Source of the DNA: Shewanella kaireitica
GTDB taxonomy: Bacteria; Pseudomonadota; Gammaproteobacteria; Enterobacterales; Shewanellaceae
DNA: 64,000 nucleotides
Direction of reading: 5' to 3'
Assembly: GCF_023284045.1 (NCBI RefSeq)
Contig: NZ_JAKIKQ010000004.1
Coordinates: forward strand, 1-64,000
Part shown: one piece after another, positions 1 to 8,071 of the stretch
Position numbering within the stretch: position 1 is the stretch's first letter
Layout of the letters: every line of letters starts with the position of its first letter
Notes under the pieces: model-generated
What the model was told of the DNA's origin: nothing
Database searches by the model: none
The model's input: the letters and a program-made list of their open reading frames with translations, nothing else
Position numbers and translations under genes: made by a program

Positions 1-76
1 TATCCGTTTATTAATGCATTGAATTTTGTGAATAAACCAAGATTTGCTTAAGGATATTTTGCGGTGATTGTTAGCC

Positions 77-283
77 AAAAAAAATGGCAACCTAAATAGG
101 TTGCCATAAACGTAAGTTTTCAAGAGTTAACACAGTTAGTGCGCTAGCGTAACGGTTAACTCCAATGGCAAACCTCAACAGGAGTGCCTAAGGGAATGAT
201 GATGAACAATGAAACTATCAACTCTAAGTGATGAGCAAAGAGTAAAAGCGTTAAGCCAATTAATAAAATTCACTTAACCAGAA
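77..283 (-). ncRNA. Candidate small RNA, array unit 1
   Basis: On the minus strand the unit ends in a perfect 9-bp hairpin (85-106) followed by eight T (A-tract 77-84 on the plus strand), a textbook intrinsic terminator that works only leftward. A second hairpin with an 8-bp outer stem lies at 124-162; its loop contains GCGCTAG (plus strand). Bases 192-211 have the plus-strand sequence of a Shine-Dalgarno plus start region, so the RNA carries its complement. A weak TATATG -10 box (290-295, minus) puts the 5' end near 283, giving about 205 nt. No substantial reading frame is present. The promoter is inferred; the terminator is directly visible. Confidence 0.6.
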
Positions 284-464
284 TCGGTTCATATAGTCAG
301 AGTGCCAAATTTAGCTTTAGTTCCAATTACTCCTCACTTTTTTCATTTTTATTTGATTTTGTTGTCTTCTGGCTCATTTACTAGTGGTTATTCATTTATT
401 AATGCATTGAATTTTGCGATTAAATCAAGATTTGCTTAAGGATATTTTGCGGTGATTGTTAGTC

Positions 465-671
465 AAAAAAAATGGCAACCTAAATAGGTTGCCATAAACG
501 TAAGTTTTCAAGAGTTAACACAGTTAGTGCGCTAGCGTAACGGTTAACTCCAATGGCAAACCTCAACAGGAGTGCCTAAGGGAATGATGATGAACAATGA
601 AACTATCAACTCTAAGTGATGAGCAAAGAGTAAAAGCGTTAAGCCAATTAATAAAATTCACTTAACCAGAA
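465..671 (-). ncRNA. Candidate small RNA, array unit 2
   Basis: Copy of the unit 1 transcription unit. The terminator hairpin is at 473-494 with the A-tract at 465-472, and the TATATG box is at 678-683 on the minus strand. The predicted transcribed part appears identical to unit 1, while the flanking linkers differ. Confidence 0.6.
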
Positions 672-853
672 TCGGTTCATATAGTCAGAGTGCCAAATTT
701 AGCTTTAGTTCCAATTACTCCTCACTTTTTTCGTTTTTATTTCATTTGGTTTGATTTTTAGCTCACTTACTGGTGATTATCCGTTTATTAATGCATTGAA
801 TTTTGTGAATAAACCAAGATTTGCTTAAGGATATTTTGCGGTGATTGTTAGCC

Positions 854-1060
854 AAAAAAAATGGCAACCTAAATAGGTTGCCATAAACATAAGTTTTCAA
901 GAGTTAACACGGTTAGTGCGCTAGCGTAACGGTTAACTCCAATGGCAAACCTCAACAGGAGTGCCTAAGGGAATGATGATGAACAATGAAACTATCAACT
1001 CTAAGTGATGAGCAAAGAGTAAAAGCGTTAAGCCAATTAATAAAATTCACTTAACCAGAA
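854..1060 (-). ncRNA. Candidate small RNA, array unit 3
   Basis: Third copy. The terminator hairpin is at 862-883 with the A-tract at 854-861, and the TATATG box is at 1067-1072 on the minus strand. It differs from units 1 and 2 by two visible substitutions in the transcribed part, one between the two hairpins and one inside the GCGCTAG hairpin. Upstream of the promoter the similarity ends at about 1082, so this is the last full unit. Confidence 0.6.
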
Positions 1061-1161
1061 TCGGTTCATATAGTCAGAGTGCTGTAATTTGTTTTAGTTC
1101 CCTGAAAGAGTGTTTTTTTCTACTTGCTTCAGCTTTATGTCATTTGGAGAGTCTTTGAGGT

Positions 1162-1295
1162 AAAAAAAGGGCAACCCAATGGGTTGCCTGACTGACCTAC
1201 TTAGAGATCAAGGGGACCGCGCTAGAAGTCCCAGGGAGAATGATGAACATGAAGTAAATATTCAATGCTCAAAAAGTTAGAGAGTTAAAATCAGT
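1162..1295 (-). ncRNA. Diverged fourth member of the small-RNA array
   Basis: A shorter, mostly different sequence that keeps the same architecture on the minus strand. It has an 8-bp terminator hairpin (1170-1188) followed by seven T, a GGGAC/GTCCC hairpin (1213-1232) whose loop again contains GCGCTAG, and a stretch (1234-1251) complementary to a ribosome-binding-site/start region that closely matches the one in units 1-3. The 5' end near 1295 is only estimated from an AT-rich box at about 1303-1311. Confidence 0.5.
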
Positions 1296-1372
1296 TAAAG
1301 TTCAAAAAATAGACAAGTTAATTGTGGTTTTTTTAATTATATTTTTAATTCATTGTTTTTAAACTATAAAAA

Positions 1373-1855
1373 TTACAATAGTTCTAAGATGTTTTTCTCT
1401 ATCGCCATTGGTTTCGTTGTAGGTGCAAAGCGTTTTTCAACTTTTCCCTGCTTGTTAATTAGAAATTTGGTGAAGTTCCACTTGATCCGTTCTGAGCCTA
1501 GTAAGCCTTTTGCTTCTGTTTTTAAATATTGGTAAAGCGGGGCTGTAGTTGCGCCGTTTACCTCTATTTTTTCAAAAAGTGGAAAAGTAACTCCAAAATT
1601 GAGTTCGCAAAATGAGCTGATGGCTGCACTGTCACCTTTTTCCTGAGCGCCAAATTGGTTGCAAGGAAAGCCAAGTATGACTAAGCCTTGAGATTGGTAT
1701 TTTTTATAGAGGGCTTCAAGCTCTTTATATTGCGGAGTAAAGCCACACTCACTCGCTGTATTTACAATAAGGACCACTTTTCCCTGGTAGTCTTTTAAAG
1801 CGGTAGGTTGACCTTGGATGTTGGCAACTGAAAAATCGTAAATTGATGATGGCAT
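1373..1855 (-). CDS. Glutathione peroxidase family protein
   Basis: A 160-residue thioredoxin-fold peroxidase that reduces hydrogen peroxide or lipid hydroperoxides using glutathione or thioredoxin. The family tetrad is visible: Cys37 in NTASECGFT (cysteine rather than selenocysteine), Gln71 after FPCNQFG, and Trp126-Asn127 in WNFTKF. Cys65 or Cys83 could act as resolving cysteine in a thioredoxin-dependent cycle. There is no signal peptide, so it is probably cytoplasmic. The length matches bacterial BtuE-type enzymes. An AGGAG box 7 bases before the ATG fixes the start. It stands alone, downstream of the small-RNA array when read on the plus map. The family is certain; the preferred reductant cannot be told from sequence. 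Confidence 0.95.
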   Translation of the reverse strand: MPSSIYDFSVANIQGQPTALKDYQGKVVLIVNTASECGFTPQYKELEALYKKYQSQGLVILGFPCNQFGAQEKGDSAAISSFCELNFGVTFPLFEKIEVNGATTAPLYQYLKTEAKGLLGSERIKWNFTKFLINKQGKVEKRFAPTTKPMAIEKNILELL

Positions 1856-1972
1856 AGTGCGCTCCTTTTTGAGAAAGCATACTATTAAATGGGTTTGCGG
1901 GCAATATTGTTGTGCGCAATCTATGTGGTGAGGGTTACAGTAAACAGATATTTTCTCTGGGAAAATTAAATT

Positions 1973-2006
1973 AAAAAGGTACTCACAAATGAATGAGTAC
2001 CTTTTT
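1973..2006 (-). terminator. Intrinsic terminator after the DUF4382 lipoprotein gene
   Basis: A symmetrical hairpin, AAAAAGGTACTC paired with GAGTACCTTTTT around a short loop, has a T-run in both directions. It lies downstream of the minus-strand lipoprotein gene and could also work on the plus strand. Confidence 0.8.
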
Positions 2007-2007
2007 G

Positions 2008-2070
2008 CTAAGTAACCTAAGTAACCTAAGTAACCTAAGTAACCTAAGTAACCTAAGTAACCTAAGTAAC
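2008..2070. repeat. Seven perfect copies of a 9-bp repeat
   Basis: CTAAGTAAC is repeated seven times without a mismatch (63 bp). It sits between the stop codon of the DUF4382 lipoprotein gene and its terminator, in the predicted 3' untranslated region of that mRNA. Confidence 0.98.
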
Positions 2071-2093
2071 AGGGCTACAAAGCCTTGCTTTGC

Positions 2094-3173
2094 TTATGAG
2101 TCGCTAGGTACAAATGACTCAGGGAAATGACGGGTGGTTGTTTCATCAATAACGACCGTGACATCTTGCTCTGCAGAGTCGATAAAGAAAGGAAGTGTGT
2201 CATCTTCTGGCTCACGAACATTAGACAGTTCAGGGTCGTCATTTTGTGCTAGGCAGGTATAACCTAGGCTATACGTGTCAGCAACCACAAAACCAAATTC
2301 ATAGCCATAACCTAAGTTATTGCCTTCAGCGTCTTCAATTGGGTTAACTCTAGCAGAAGTAATAGGGGCAACCTGAGTGAGTACATTTGCACCGCTTCTA
2401 AAATCTGCCATGTCATCAAGTGCCGTATCGCTTGGATAGAGATAAACAGCTGAAGAAAACGCTGAACCACCAGCATTAGCTTCACAAGTTGCCATGGTTT
2501 CAGGACTTATTTGCCCTGCAATTGCGCCAACCTCAGCGTTATTGACCAATTGCACTGACGTTGGCTTTAACGTCCAATATTCCTTATTCCCGTGGGGAGC
2601 TTGAAGGCCTTTAGATAGGTTAAACTCAGCGACGAAAGCGTTATTACCAGCGGCTATCGTAAATGCTTTATTGAAAAATAAACGACCAGTATTGTCTTCA
2701 TCAGCGCCTTCGCCACCACAAGAACCATTGCTGTTTGTCACTAACCCTTCAACCACGCCACCTACATATTCTCCGTTGTCATCTTTAGAGGCGCCAGAAA
2801 GTACATAAGAGCTATCCGTATCTGATATTTCGTTGTTTTGCATATAGATACACATTTGGTATTCGCCGACAGCAACAGATTGGCCACTGACAAGTGTTTC
2901 AACATTTTGCCCTTGCACACTTAATAGGTCGACGTGTTGTAGTCCGTCCTCTCCAACTGAAACGTCGAATGAGACAGAGCCTTCACTGTTTTTTAATACC
3001 ACTTGCTTAAAGGCGATATTAACAATATTCGCATCAGCGGGATTATCTGACACTCCAAGGGTGAATGTGCCGAACTCTTGTTCTGGGGTGGAATCTGAAT
3101 CAGAACCACAGCCAGATAACATGATGCTGGTTGCTATCGCGATACTCAAAGATGTGAGTTTTATATTTTTCAT
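2094..3173 (-). CDS. DUF4382-like lipoprotein
   Basis: A secreted lipoprotein of about 359 residues. The N-terminus is a short basic stretch, a hydrophobic segment and the lipobox LSGC (lipidated Cys at residue 22 from the chosen start), followed by an acidic Ser/Asp linker that suggests outer-membrane sorting. The mature N-terminal half (roughly residues 35-210, starting FGTFTLGVSDNPADA) resembles the DUF4382 beta-sandwich family: the D-N/A-P-A opening, a VDLLSVQG segment, and a GEYQMCIYM strand. The C-terminal half is unassigned. The second of two adjacent ATG codons is chosen because GGAG lies 5 bases before it and only 2 before the first. The gene is monocistronic, with its own terminator. 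Substrate and role are unknown. Confidence 0.8.
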   Translation of the reverse strand: MKNIKLTSLSIAIATSIMLSGCGSDSDSTPEQEFGTFTLGVSDNPADANIVNIAFKQVVLKNSEGSVSFDVSVGEDGLQHVDLLSVQGQNVETLVSGQSVAVGEYQMCIYMQNNEISDTDSSYVLSGASKDDNGEYVGGVVEGLVTNSNGSCGGEGADEDNTGRLFFNKAFTIAAGNNAFVAEFNLSKGLQAPHGNKEYWTLKPTSVQLVNNAEVGAIAGQISPETMATCEANAGGSAFSSAVYLYPSDTALDDMADFRSGANVLTQVAPITSARVNPIEDAEGNNLGYGYEFGFVVADTYSLGYTCLAQNDDPELSNVREPEDDTLPFFIDSAEQDVTVVIDETTTRHFPESFVPSDS

Positions 3174-3176
3174 CAT

Positions 3177-3593
3177 TGCTCCAAATCATATCACTCAGGA
3201 TATTCATTATAGTTGTTATAAGTACTTTTGCTTATGCTAAATAGGGGTAAACCAAAGCCGCAATCCTTATGGATACTTACTTTGTCGACCAATACCCCTG
3301 CGGCACTATAAGGGAATTTAAGATGAATGTCCGCTGAACTATTATGGCGCATTCAACAGGCTAAGAAGTTGCCGATTGTTCTTAATCTAAATCAACGCTT
3401 TAATTATTTGAGTGGAGATTTCATGTTTGAATCTTGGTTGAGATTAATGTGTCTTTATTGTTGAGTGTGTTGTCCGTTAAGGGGATTTAGGTTGAGCTTT
3501 ATTAAAATGCGAACTCGGTACGGTGGTTTAGATAAAAATTGAGATCAGTTTTGTGTATGCTCCTGACAAATTAAAATATGTGTCGGATTAACA
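3177..3593. other. Divergent intergenic region, 417 bp
   Basis: It separates the minus-strand DUF4382 lipoprotein gene from the plus-strand YfaZ gene and must hold both promoters. Apart from the minus-strand TATAAT box at 3206-3211, no clear promoter, operator, RNA or repeat was recognised. Confidence 0.6.
3206..3211 (-). promoter_or_regulatory. -10 box for the DUF4382 lipoprotein gene
   Basis: A perfect TATAAT on the minus strand, about 35 bases before the start codon. The -35 region is weak (TAAGCA at 17-bp spacing), so activator dependence is possible. Assignment is by position only. Confidence 0.4.
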
Positions 3594-4133
3594 ATGAAAA
3601 TAAAACTTTTAGTGGGTGCTGCAGTATTGAGTTTGGCGAGTGTTTCAGCTCAAGCAACCGATTTTACCTTGGGGCTTAATGATGACACCTTGCTAACTGA
3701 TATACAGGTCGATTTGAATAAAGATGTGAATGCATCTGTAGAGTATATCTACTCTGATAATGGCGGTCAGATGTTATCAGGTGCTATGCATATAGCCCAT
3801 GATGCTGGAGTACACCATATTGAGATTGGGGCGAAGTTTTCTCAGCTTTGGTCTAAGAAAAGTCAAAATGGTAATGTGGTAGGCATAGGCGGCCGCTACG
3901 CAATGCACTTAGGTTCAAACGTTTCAGTACATGGATCAGGTTACTACTCGCCTTCAGTGTTATCGTTTGGTGATGTTGACGGTTCTTGGCAGGTCGATGG
4001 CAAGGTTCAATACCAGCTAAATCCTTCATTAGCACTTTTTGTCGGTTATAGAAATATTCGTTTTCAGTACGATGATGCAGCTAATACTACATTTGACTCA
4101 GGCTTCTATTTAGGTGGCAGAGCGACTTTCTAA
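3594..4133 (+). CDS. YfaZ-family outer-membrane protein
   Basis: A 179-residue exported beta-barrel candidate. A cleavable signal peptide (MKIKLLVGAAVLSLASVSAQA, cut after about residue 21) precedes alternating polar/hydrophobic strands and a C-terminal phenylalanine (GGRATF), the usual signal for outer-membrane assembly. Strand pattern and length match the YfaZ family, which is of unknown function. Only a weak Shine-Dalgarno (GGA) precedes the ATG. A hairpin follows the stop codon, so the gene is probably monocistronic. No transport role can be deduced. Confidence 0.8.
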   Translation: MKIKLLVGAAVLSLASVSAQATDFTLGLNDDTLLTDIQVDLNKDVNASVEYIYSDNGGQMLSGAMHIAHDAGVHHIEIGAKFSQLWSKKSQNGNVVGIGGRYAMHLGSNVSVHGSGYYSPSVLSFGDVDGSWQVDGKVQYQLNPSLALFVGYRNIRFQYDDAANTTFDSGFYLGGRATF

Positions 4134-4152
4134 TATAGTCTAAATTATGCAG

Positions 4153-4177
4153 CCAATAGCCGATTGATGGCTATTGG
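4153..4177 (+). terminator. Hairpin downstream of the YfaZ gene
   Basis: A perfect 9-bp stem (CCAATAGCC / GGCTATTGG) with a 7-nt loop, 20 bases past the stop codon. The following T-tract is interrupted, so it is a moderate-quality terminator. Confidence 0.6.
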
Positions 4178-4416
4178 TCGTTATATTCATTTTTGAGTTT
4201 AACTCTGTTTTACCTTAATTACCCATAGCTTAAATCAGCCTCTTACTTCCTATTCAACATCTTCAATATTTAGTCGTTTGTTTCAACAACAAAATGCTTT
4301 TTACATTTTGATAAATGTCTGTTTCATGTAAACTTAAGTCAAATTATTGTCATATACGTGACTTTTGTCACGCTAACTTCAATTTAGTGTGGCTTTTGAA
4401 AACGGATTTATCTTCC

Positions 4417-6087
4417 ATGCACATAAAAATAATAACATTCATTTTGCTTATGCTGTCCATTATGGGCGGCAATGAAAGTGCGCATGCTAGTGCCGTTTTC
4501 GATCAAAAATACCTCTTTGAAGCGGTCGAAGGGGATAGTAACCCACAAGATTTTATGGCGATAATGCCTTGGATTAAGTCGCACTCGTTGCAGAGTAAGG
4601 TCTCATTGGCTGGCGGTGATTACTGGATGGCCAGCGCTTTTGTTATTGTCGGTAACGAAGGGAAGTGGAGCGTCAATGTCAAAAACGCCATTATTGAGTC
4701 TGTGGACTATTGGATTATTGGTGAAGATGGCTCAAAGCAATATTTTCACAGCGGGTATTATGCTCCTTATGAATTTCTATTTGATTATGCACGTAATGTC
4801 GAATTAAAAAGGGAGACTAACTATTGGCTGGTGACTCGAGTTAGTAGTCGCTACTATTCATCACAACCTAAACTGCAACTTGAGCCCTACCAGCAGCACC
4901 GACTCAAGTCTGATTTAAGTGCGATGTTTATCGTACTCTGTTTAGGGGCACTAGCTTCAATCGCTTTTTATAACTTACTTATCTATGCATCAATTAGAGA
5001 TAGAGCATTTTTATATTACGGTTTTTATGTTTTAACTTATTTCACTGGTTGGGCATTAACCTTTCATATCCCTGCTCATCTTTTTGATTTGCATGCTTTG
5101 CAGTTACACCATCTTTTTTTTATTGGTTTGCCGATTTTTAACATTCTTTTTTATAAACACTTTTTGCAATTGCCGGAACATTCGCCAAGGTTGTGGAAGT
5201 TGAGCAAATACTTAATGTGGGCCTGTATCATTGCCTTACCGACGAGTATTTATTTCATCTCATACACGGCTATTATTGCTTCAATACTGATTATGTTATG
5301 GATAGCTTTGGCGATAACCTGTGGCAACGTTTGTTTGTTAAAAGGCTTTTATCCTGCTCGATATTTCATATTCGCGTTTACCTGTTTATTGTTGCCCGCA
5401 GTACTTATTTTGCCTGGAAATATGGGGATCACCCCAGACTTTTTTGACAACGCAGAGTTAGCGACTCTTATCGGTGGCACGGCTGACGCGTTGCTGTTAT
5501 CACTTGCATTGGCTCACAAAATCCGCATGTTGTCAGATGAAAAAGAGCGTTATATCGAAACGTTAGATGTCGCTTGGAAAAATGCGAGAATCGATGAGCT
5601 TACTGGTACTGCAAACCGTTTTGCTTTTGATGAATTTATGCGTCAAGAGCAGCCCATTGGTCCCTCAGCGAATGCTGAGTGTTATTTAGTCCTTATCACC
5701 ATTGAAGGTTTGTCGTTGGTGAATAAAAGATTAGGGCTGGGCGAGGGCGATAAGTTGATCTGCTTTGTCGCTAAACAGTTGGAAAGTCAGATTAAAAATC
5801 GCCACCAAGAGTATATTTATAGGGTAGGCGTGAATGACTTTGTGTTGTTCATTGATAAAGAGGATTTTGCGGAGGTTGAGCAGGCCACAGCCAGAATTGA
5901 ATCGCACTTTAATGCTGAAGGCTTTAATGATGCGAGCTTACATGTTGGGCGCTGCTTGAATACCGAAGTGGTTAATAATCATGAATGGTTGCGCAATGCT
6001 GATCAGAACTTGTATGCCAACAAGAGTATCAAACGGCGTCAGTTATATGCGAAGCGCATAAGTAGCGCCCTTGATATGGATATGTAA
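4417..6087 (+). CDS. 7TMR-DISM sensor with degenerate GGDEF domain
   Basis: An inner-membrane signalling protein of about 556 residues. From the chosen ATG a signal sequence (to AHASA, about residue 26) precedes a periplasmic 7TMR-DISM extracellular domain (about 27-165). A block of about seven hydrophobic helices follows (about 168-365), then a linker helix and a C-terminal GGDEF-fold domain (about 390-550). The GGDEF entry motif DELTGTANRF is present, but the catalytic loop reads GVNDF (residues 471-475) in place of GG[DE]EF. The normally acidic metal site before it is ITIEGLSLVN. Diguanylate cyclase activity is therefore doubtful; it may bind GTP or act through partners. An in-frame ATG at 4315 adds 34 residues before the signal peptide and lacks a ribosome site, so it was not used. 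Confidence 0.85.
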   Translation: MHIKIITFILLMLSIMGGNESAHASAVFDQKYLFEAVEGDSNPQDFMAIMPWIKSHSLQSKVSLAGGDYWMASAFVIVGNEGKWSVNVKNAIIESVDYWIIGEDGSKQYFHSGYYAPYEFLFDYARNVELKRETNYWLVTRVSSRYYSSQPKLQLEPYQQHRLKSDLSAMFIVLCLGALASIAFYNLLIYASIRDRAFLYYGFYVLTYFTGWALTFHIPAHLFDLHALQLHHLFFIGLPIFNILFYKHFLQLPEHSPRLWKLSKYLMWACIIALPTSIYFISYTAIIASILIMLWIALAITCGNVCLLKGFYPARYFIFAFTCLLLPAVLILPGNMGITPDFFDNAELATLIGGTADALLLSLALAHKIRMLSDEKERYIETLDVAWKNARIDELTGTANRFAFDEFMRQEQPIGPSANAECYLVLITIEGLSLVNKRLGLGEGDKLICFVAKQLESQIKNRHQEYIYRVGVNDFVLFIDKEDFAEVEQATARIESHFNAEGFNDASLHVGRCLNTEVVNNHEWLRNADQNLYANKSIKRRQLYAKRISSALDMDM

Positions 6088-6090
6088 GGT

Positions 6091-6131
6091 CATTTTGAGG
6101 CTGAATAAGTTCAACCTCAAAATGTGGTTTT
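6091..6131 (+). terminator. Intrinsic terminator after the 7TMR-DISM gene
   Basis: A perfect 10-bp stem (CATTTTGAGG / CCTCAAAATG) with a 14-nt loop, followed after three bases by five T. It lies between convergent genes. Confidence 0.85.
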
Positions 6132-6316
6132 TAACGGCGCCGACTTTCGCTAATGAAGTGCTCTTCAGAAAAAGCCTCTATTGGCGAACGTTTATTACTA
6201 CTACGTTGCTCTTTTTTACGCTGCTTTAAGCGTTTGCTTTTACTGTCATCACTAAAGCTATCATCGAAGTCATTATGCCACTCCGCTTGCTGGTCAAACT
6301 CATATGTGTTTCTCAT
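6131..6316 (-). CDS. Small highly charged protein, unknown
   Basis: A 61-residue hydrophilic protein. An acidic N-terminal half (DDSFSDDSKS) is followed by a lysine/arginine-rich stretch (KRLKQRKKEQRSSNKR) and a basic C-terminus (SESRRR). It lacks signal peptide, membrane segment and cysteine. AGGG lies 8 bases before the ATG. The opposite strand is also open here, but its product is hydrophobic and serine/leucine-rich with no ribosome site, so the minus strand is preferred. The composition suggests a disordered nucleic-acid- or ribosome-associated protein; this is a guess from charge only. Confidence 0.55.
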   Translation of the reverse strand: MRNTYEFDQQAEWHNDFDDSFSDDSKSKRLKQRKKEQRSSNKRSPIEAFSEEHFISESRRR

Positions 6317-6422
6317 CGACTTAACCCTACTGTTTACTATTTTACATGCACTAACAGCCTAGATATTAGAAAGTGAATATGACACTGCAATGACAAAACG
6401 TAGCGCTTTTGGATGGGGATAT

Positions 6423-6447
6423 AAAAAGCCGTGCATTACACGGCTTT
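6423..6447 (-). terminator. Intrinsic terminator of the rRNA methyltransferase gene
   Basis: A 9-bp stem (AAAGCCGTG / CACGGCTTT) with a 5-nt loop and five T on the minus strand, 27 bases past the stop codon of the gene ending at 6474. Confidence 0.85.
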
Positions 6448-6473
6448 GTTAGTGTTACTTATTGTTCTTTGGC

Positions 6474-7826
6474 TTAACTTACCCGGCGCATTTTGGCGAC
6501 AAACATACCGTCTGTATCAGCATCCTGCGGCCAAACGGTCAGCATTGTTGCAGCTTGTCCGGTAAAGGGATGAGTCAGTTGTTGGATAGTAAATTGAGGG
6601 TTCAAAGAAAGAAACTGCTTAACGACCTGCTCGTTTTCGACTGGAGAGAGTGAACATGTGGCATACACCAATTGACCATCGAGTTTTACAGCTTTTGCAC
6701 TACGGTTGAGAATATCTAGCTGCAATGCTTGTTTATCGTTAACCACGGAGACATCATCGAGCCAACGCATATCAGGGTTGCGTCGCCAAGTTCCAGTGCA
6801 GCTGCAAGGCGCATCAACGAGCACACCATCAAAGCTTTCAGCTGCAACAGGTAGAGATTCATCTTTCCAAGGTGAGGTTGATATGCCATTAAAGCCTGCA
6901 CGCTTTGCTCGCTTGCCAAGCTCTTCTAAGGGTTTTCTTCGAATGTCTGAAGCCGTTATAGCGCCTAAGCCTTTGTCATCTTGAGTAAGCATGAGTGAGC
7001 GTAACTGGAGCGATTTACCGCCAGCACCACTGCAGGTATCCCACCAGTTATCGTTTGGCTTAGGCGCACAGATCTGTCCAATCACTTGGGAGCCTAAATC
7101 TTGGATCTCAAGCTGCCCATTTAGATAAGCTTTTATACCATTAAGATTAATGCTTTTATGCCCGAGATTGACCGTATCATTAAAAAACTCGCTGGTTGAA
7201 GCCTCGATACTCTCGCTTTGCAGTTGTGTACACAGTTGCTGAGCAGTGCATTTCTGTGCGCGCCCCCATATTGGAGGGCGTGAGCTCATCGCCTCAATCA
7301 GTGCGAGTTCATCGATAGTATTAATATCGATAGTGTCCCAAAACCATATTGGCAGTAGATCCCGCGAGTCAAACTCTATGTCAGTAAATGATTGCTGCAC
7401 ATATTGGCATTTATCCAACACAGTCGGCATAGCTTTTGTACTGCTAACAATACAGTACTGGTTAGATTGGTTAGCGAACTCTCGCCAAGCTTCACTAAAT
7501 TGGCTCCAGTTGTGCTGTTCAAACTCGGCAACCATGGCGAGCGCGGCAAACCAACTTTCATCTTGCTCGGTGCTGGTATGCACTTTTTTAAGCCAACCCC
7601 ACCAGCGAAATAGCGCAAATAAGCTTTCTCTAATTACACGTCGATCTTTAGAACCATGTTTTTTGTTAGCTCGAAAGTATTCGCCAACAATCCGGTCAGC
7701 AGGCATTTCTTGTTCAAAGACACTATTAAATAGCTGATAAATTGTATTGCTATAGCTCAATGCGCGTTTCTGAGCACTGCTCTGTGCTTGAAATGCATTA
7801 ACTGAAGATGTGGATGATTCGACCAT
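6474..7826 (-). CDS. RsmB/NOP-family RNA (cytosine-C5) methyltransferase
   Basis: A 450-residue SAM-dependent methyltransferase of the RsmB/RsmF (NOL1/NOP2/Sun) family, which puts a methyl group on C5 of cytosine in rRNA or tRNA. Motif I for SAM binding is WDTCSGAGGKS (about 262-272). Motif IV is DAPCSCTGTWRRNP (338-351) with Cys341, and motif VI is YATCSLSPVENEQ (388-400) with Cys391, the usual nucleophile. The N-terminal 150 residues are helical and RNA-binding-like. The protein lacks both the NusB-like domain layout of RsmB and the C-terminal PUA-type extension of RsmF, so the target base cannot be assigned. It has its own terminator and a cytoplasmic location is expected. Confidence 0.9.
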   Translation of the reverse strand: MVESSTSSVNAFQAQSSAQKRALSYSNTIYQLFNSVFEQEMPADRIVGEYFRANKKHGSKDRRVIRESLFALFRWWGWLKKVHTSTEQDESWFAALAMVAEFEQHNWSQFSEAWREFANQSNQYCIVSSTKAMPTVLDKCQYVQQSFTDIEFDSRDLLPIWFWDTIDINTIDELALIEAMSSRPPIWGRAQKCTAQQLCTQLQSESIEASTSEFFNDTVNLGHKSINLNGIKAYLNGQLEIQDLGSQVIGQICAPKPNDNWWDTCSGAGGKSLQLRSLMLTQDDKGLGAITASDIRRKPLEELGKRAKRAGFNGISTSPWKDESLPVAAESFDGVLVDAPCSCTGTWRRNPDMRWLDDVSVVNDKQALQLDILNRSAKAVKLDGQLVYATCSLSPVENEQVVKQFLSLNPQFTIQQLTHPFTGQAATMLTVWPQDADTDGMFVAKMRRVS

Positions 7827-8071
7827 GTAGATGTGCCTGACGCAGAAGCCTCAAAGGGCTCATAGAAAAAGTGGCGCAATTGTAGCAGAGTATTAAGTTA
7901 AACGCCTCAATCTAGCACCGCTAGCAGGTCTAGGGTCGCAATGCGATAAAGAGAGCAAGTGATATCGCTTGATTCTAGCTATTCTTACTGAGCCTAAACC
8001 TTAGCTTTTCGAGAAAAGAACTCCAACTCTCAATGCTAGCAACTAAGGCTGAGACATCAGTAGTTAGCTGT

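Larger units (their letters stand above)
1..1082. repeat. Three tandem 388-389 bp direct repeats
   Basis: Units begin at 1, 389 and 778, and the third is recognisable to about 1082. The segment from the A-tract to about 300 bases into each unit is almost identical between copies, with only a few substitutions in unit 3. The linkers between units (about 350-390 and 735-778) differ clearly. Base 1 of the window coincides with a unit boundary, so further copies may lie to the left. The pattern fits recent tandem duplication of a small transcription unit with selection on, or homogenisation of, its core. Confidence 0.95.

Noticed and set aside
192-231. Plus-strand mini-frame starting ATGATGATG after GGGA in the array units
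   Set aside because: Only 11 codons, and the only terminator in the unit points the other way.
175-273. 32-codon minus-strand frame (GTG start) in each array unit, sharing a His-rich stretch with unit 4
   Set aside because: No ribosome site, and unit 4 shares only the few codons covering the start-region complement; conservation is better explained at RNA level.
295-315. Sigma-54 promoter (TGGCAC) for the array RNAs
   Set aside because: No GC element at the right distance, and unit 3 lacks the GG dinucleotide.
1-1300. CRISPR array
   Set aside because: Units are 388-389 bp and nearly identical throughout; there are no short repeats with unique spacers.
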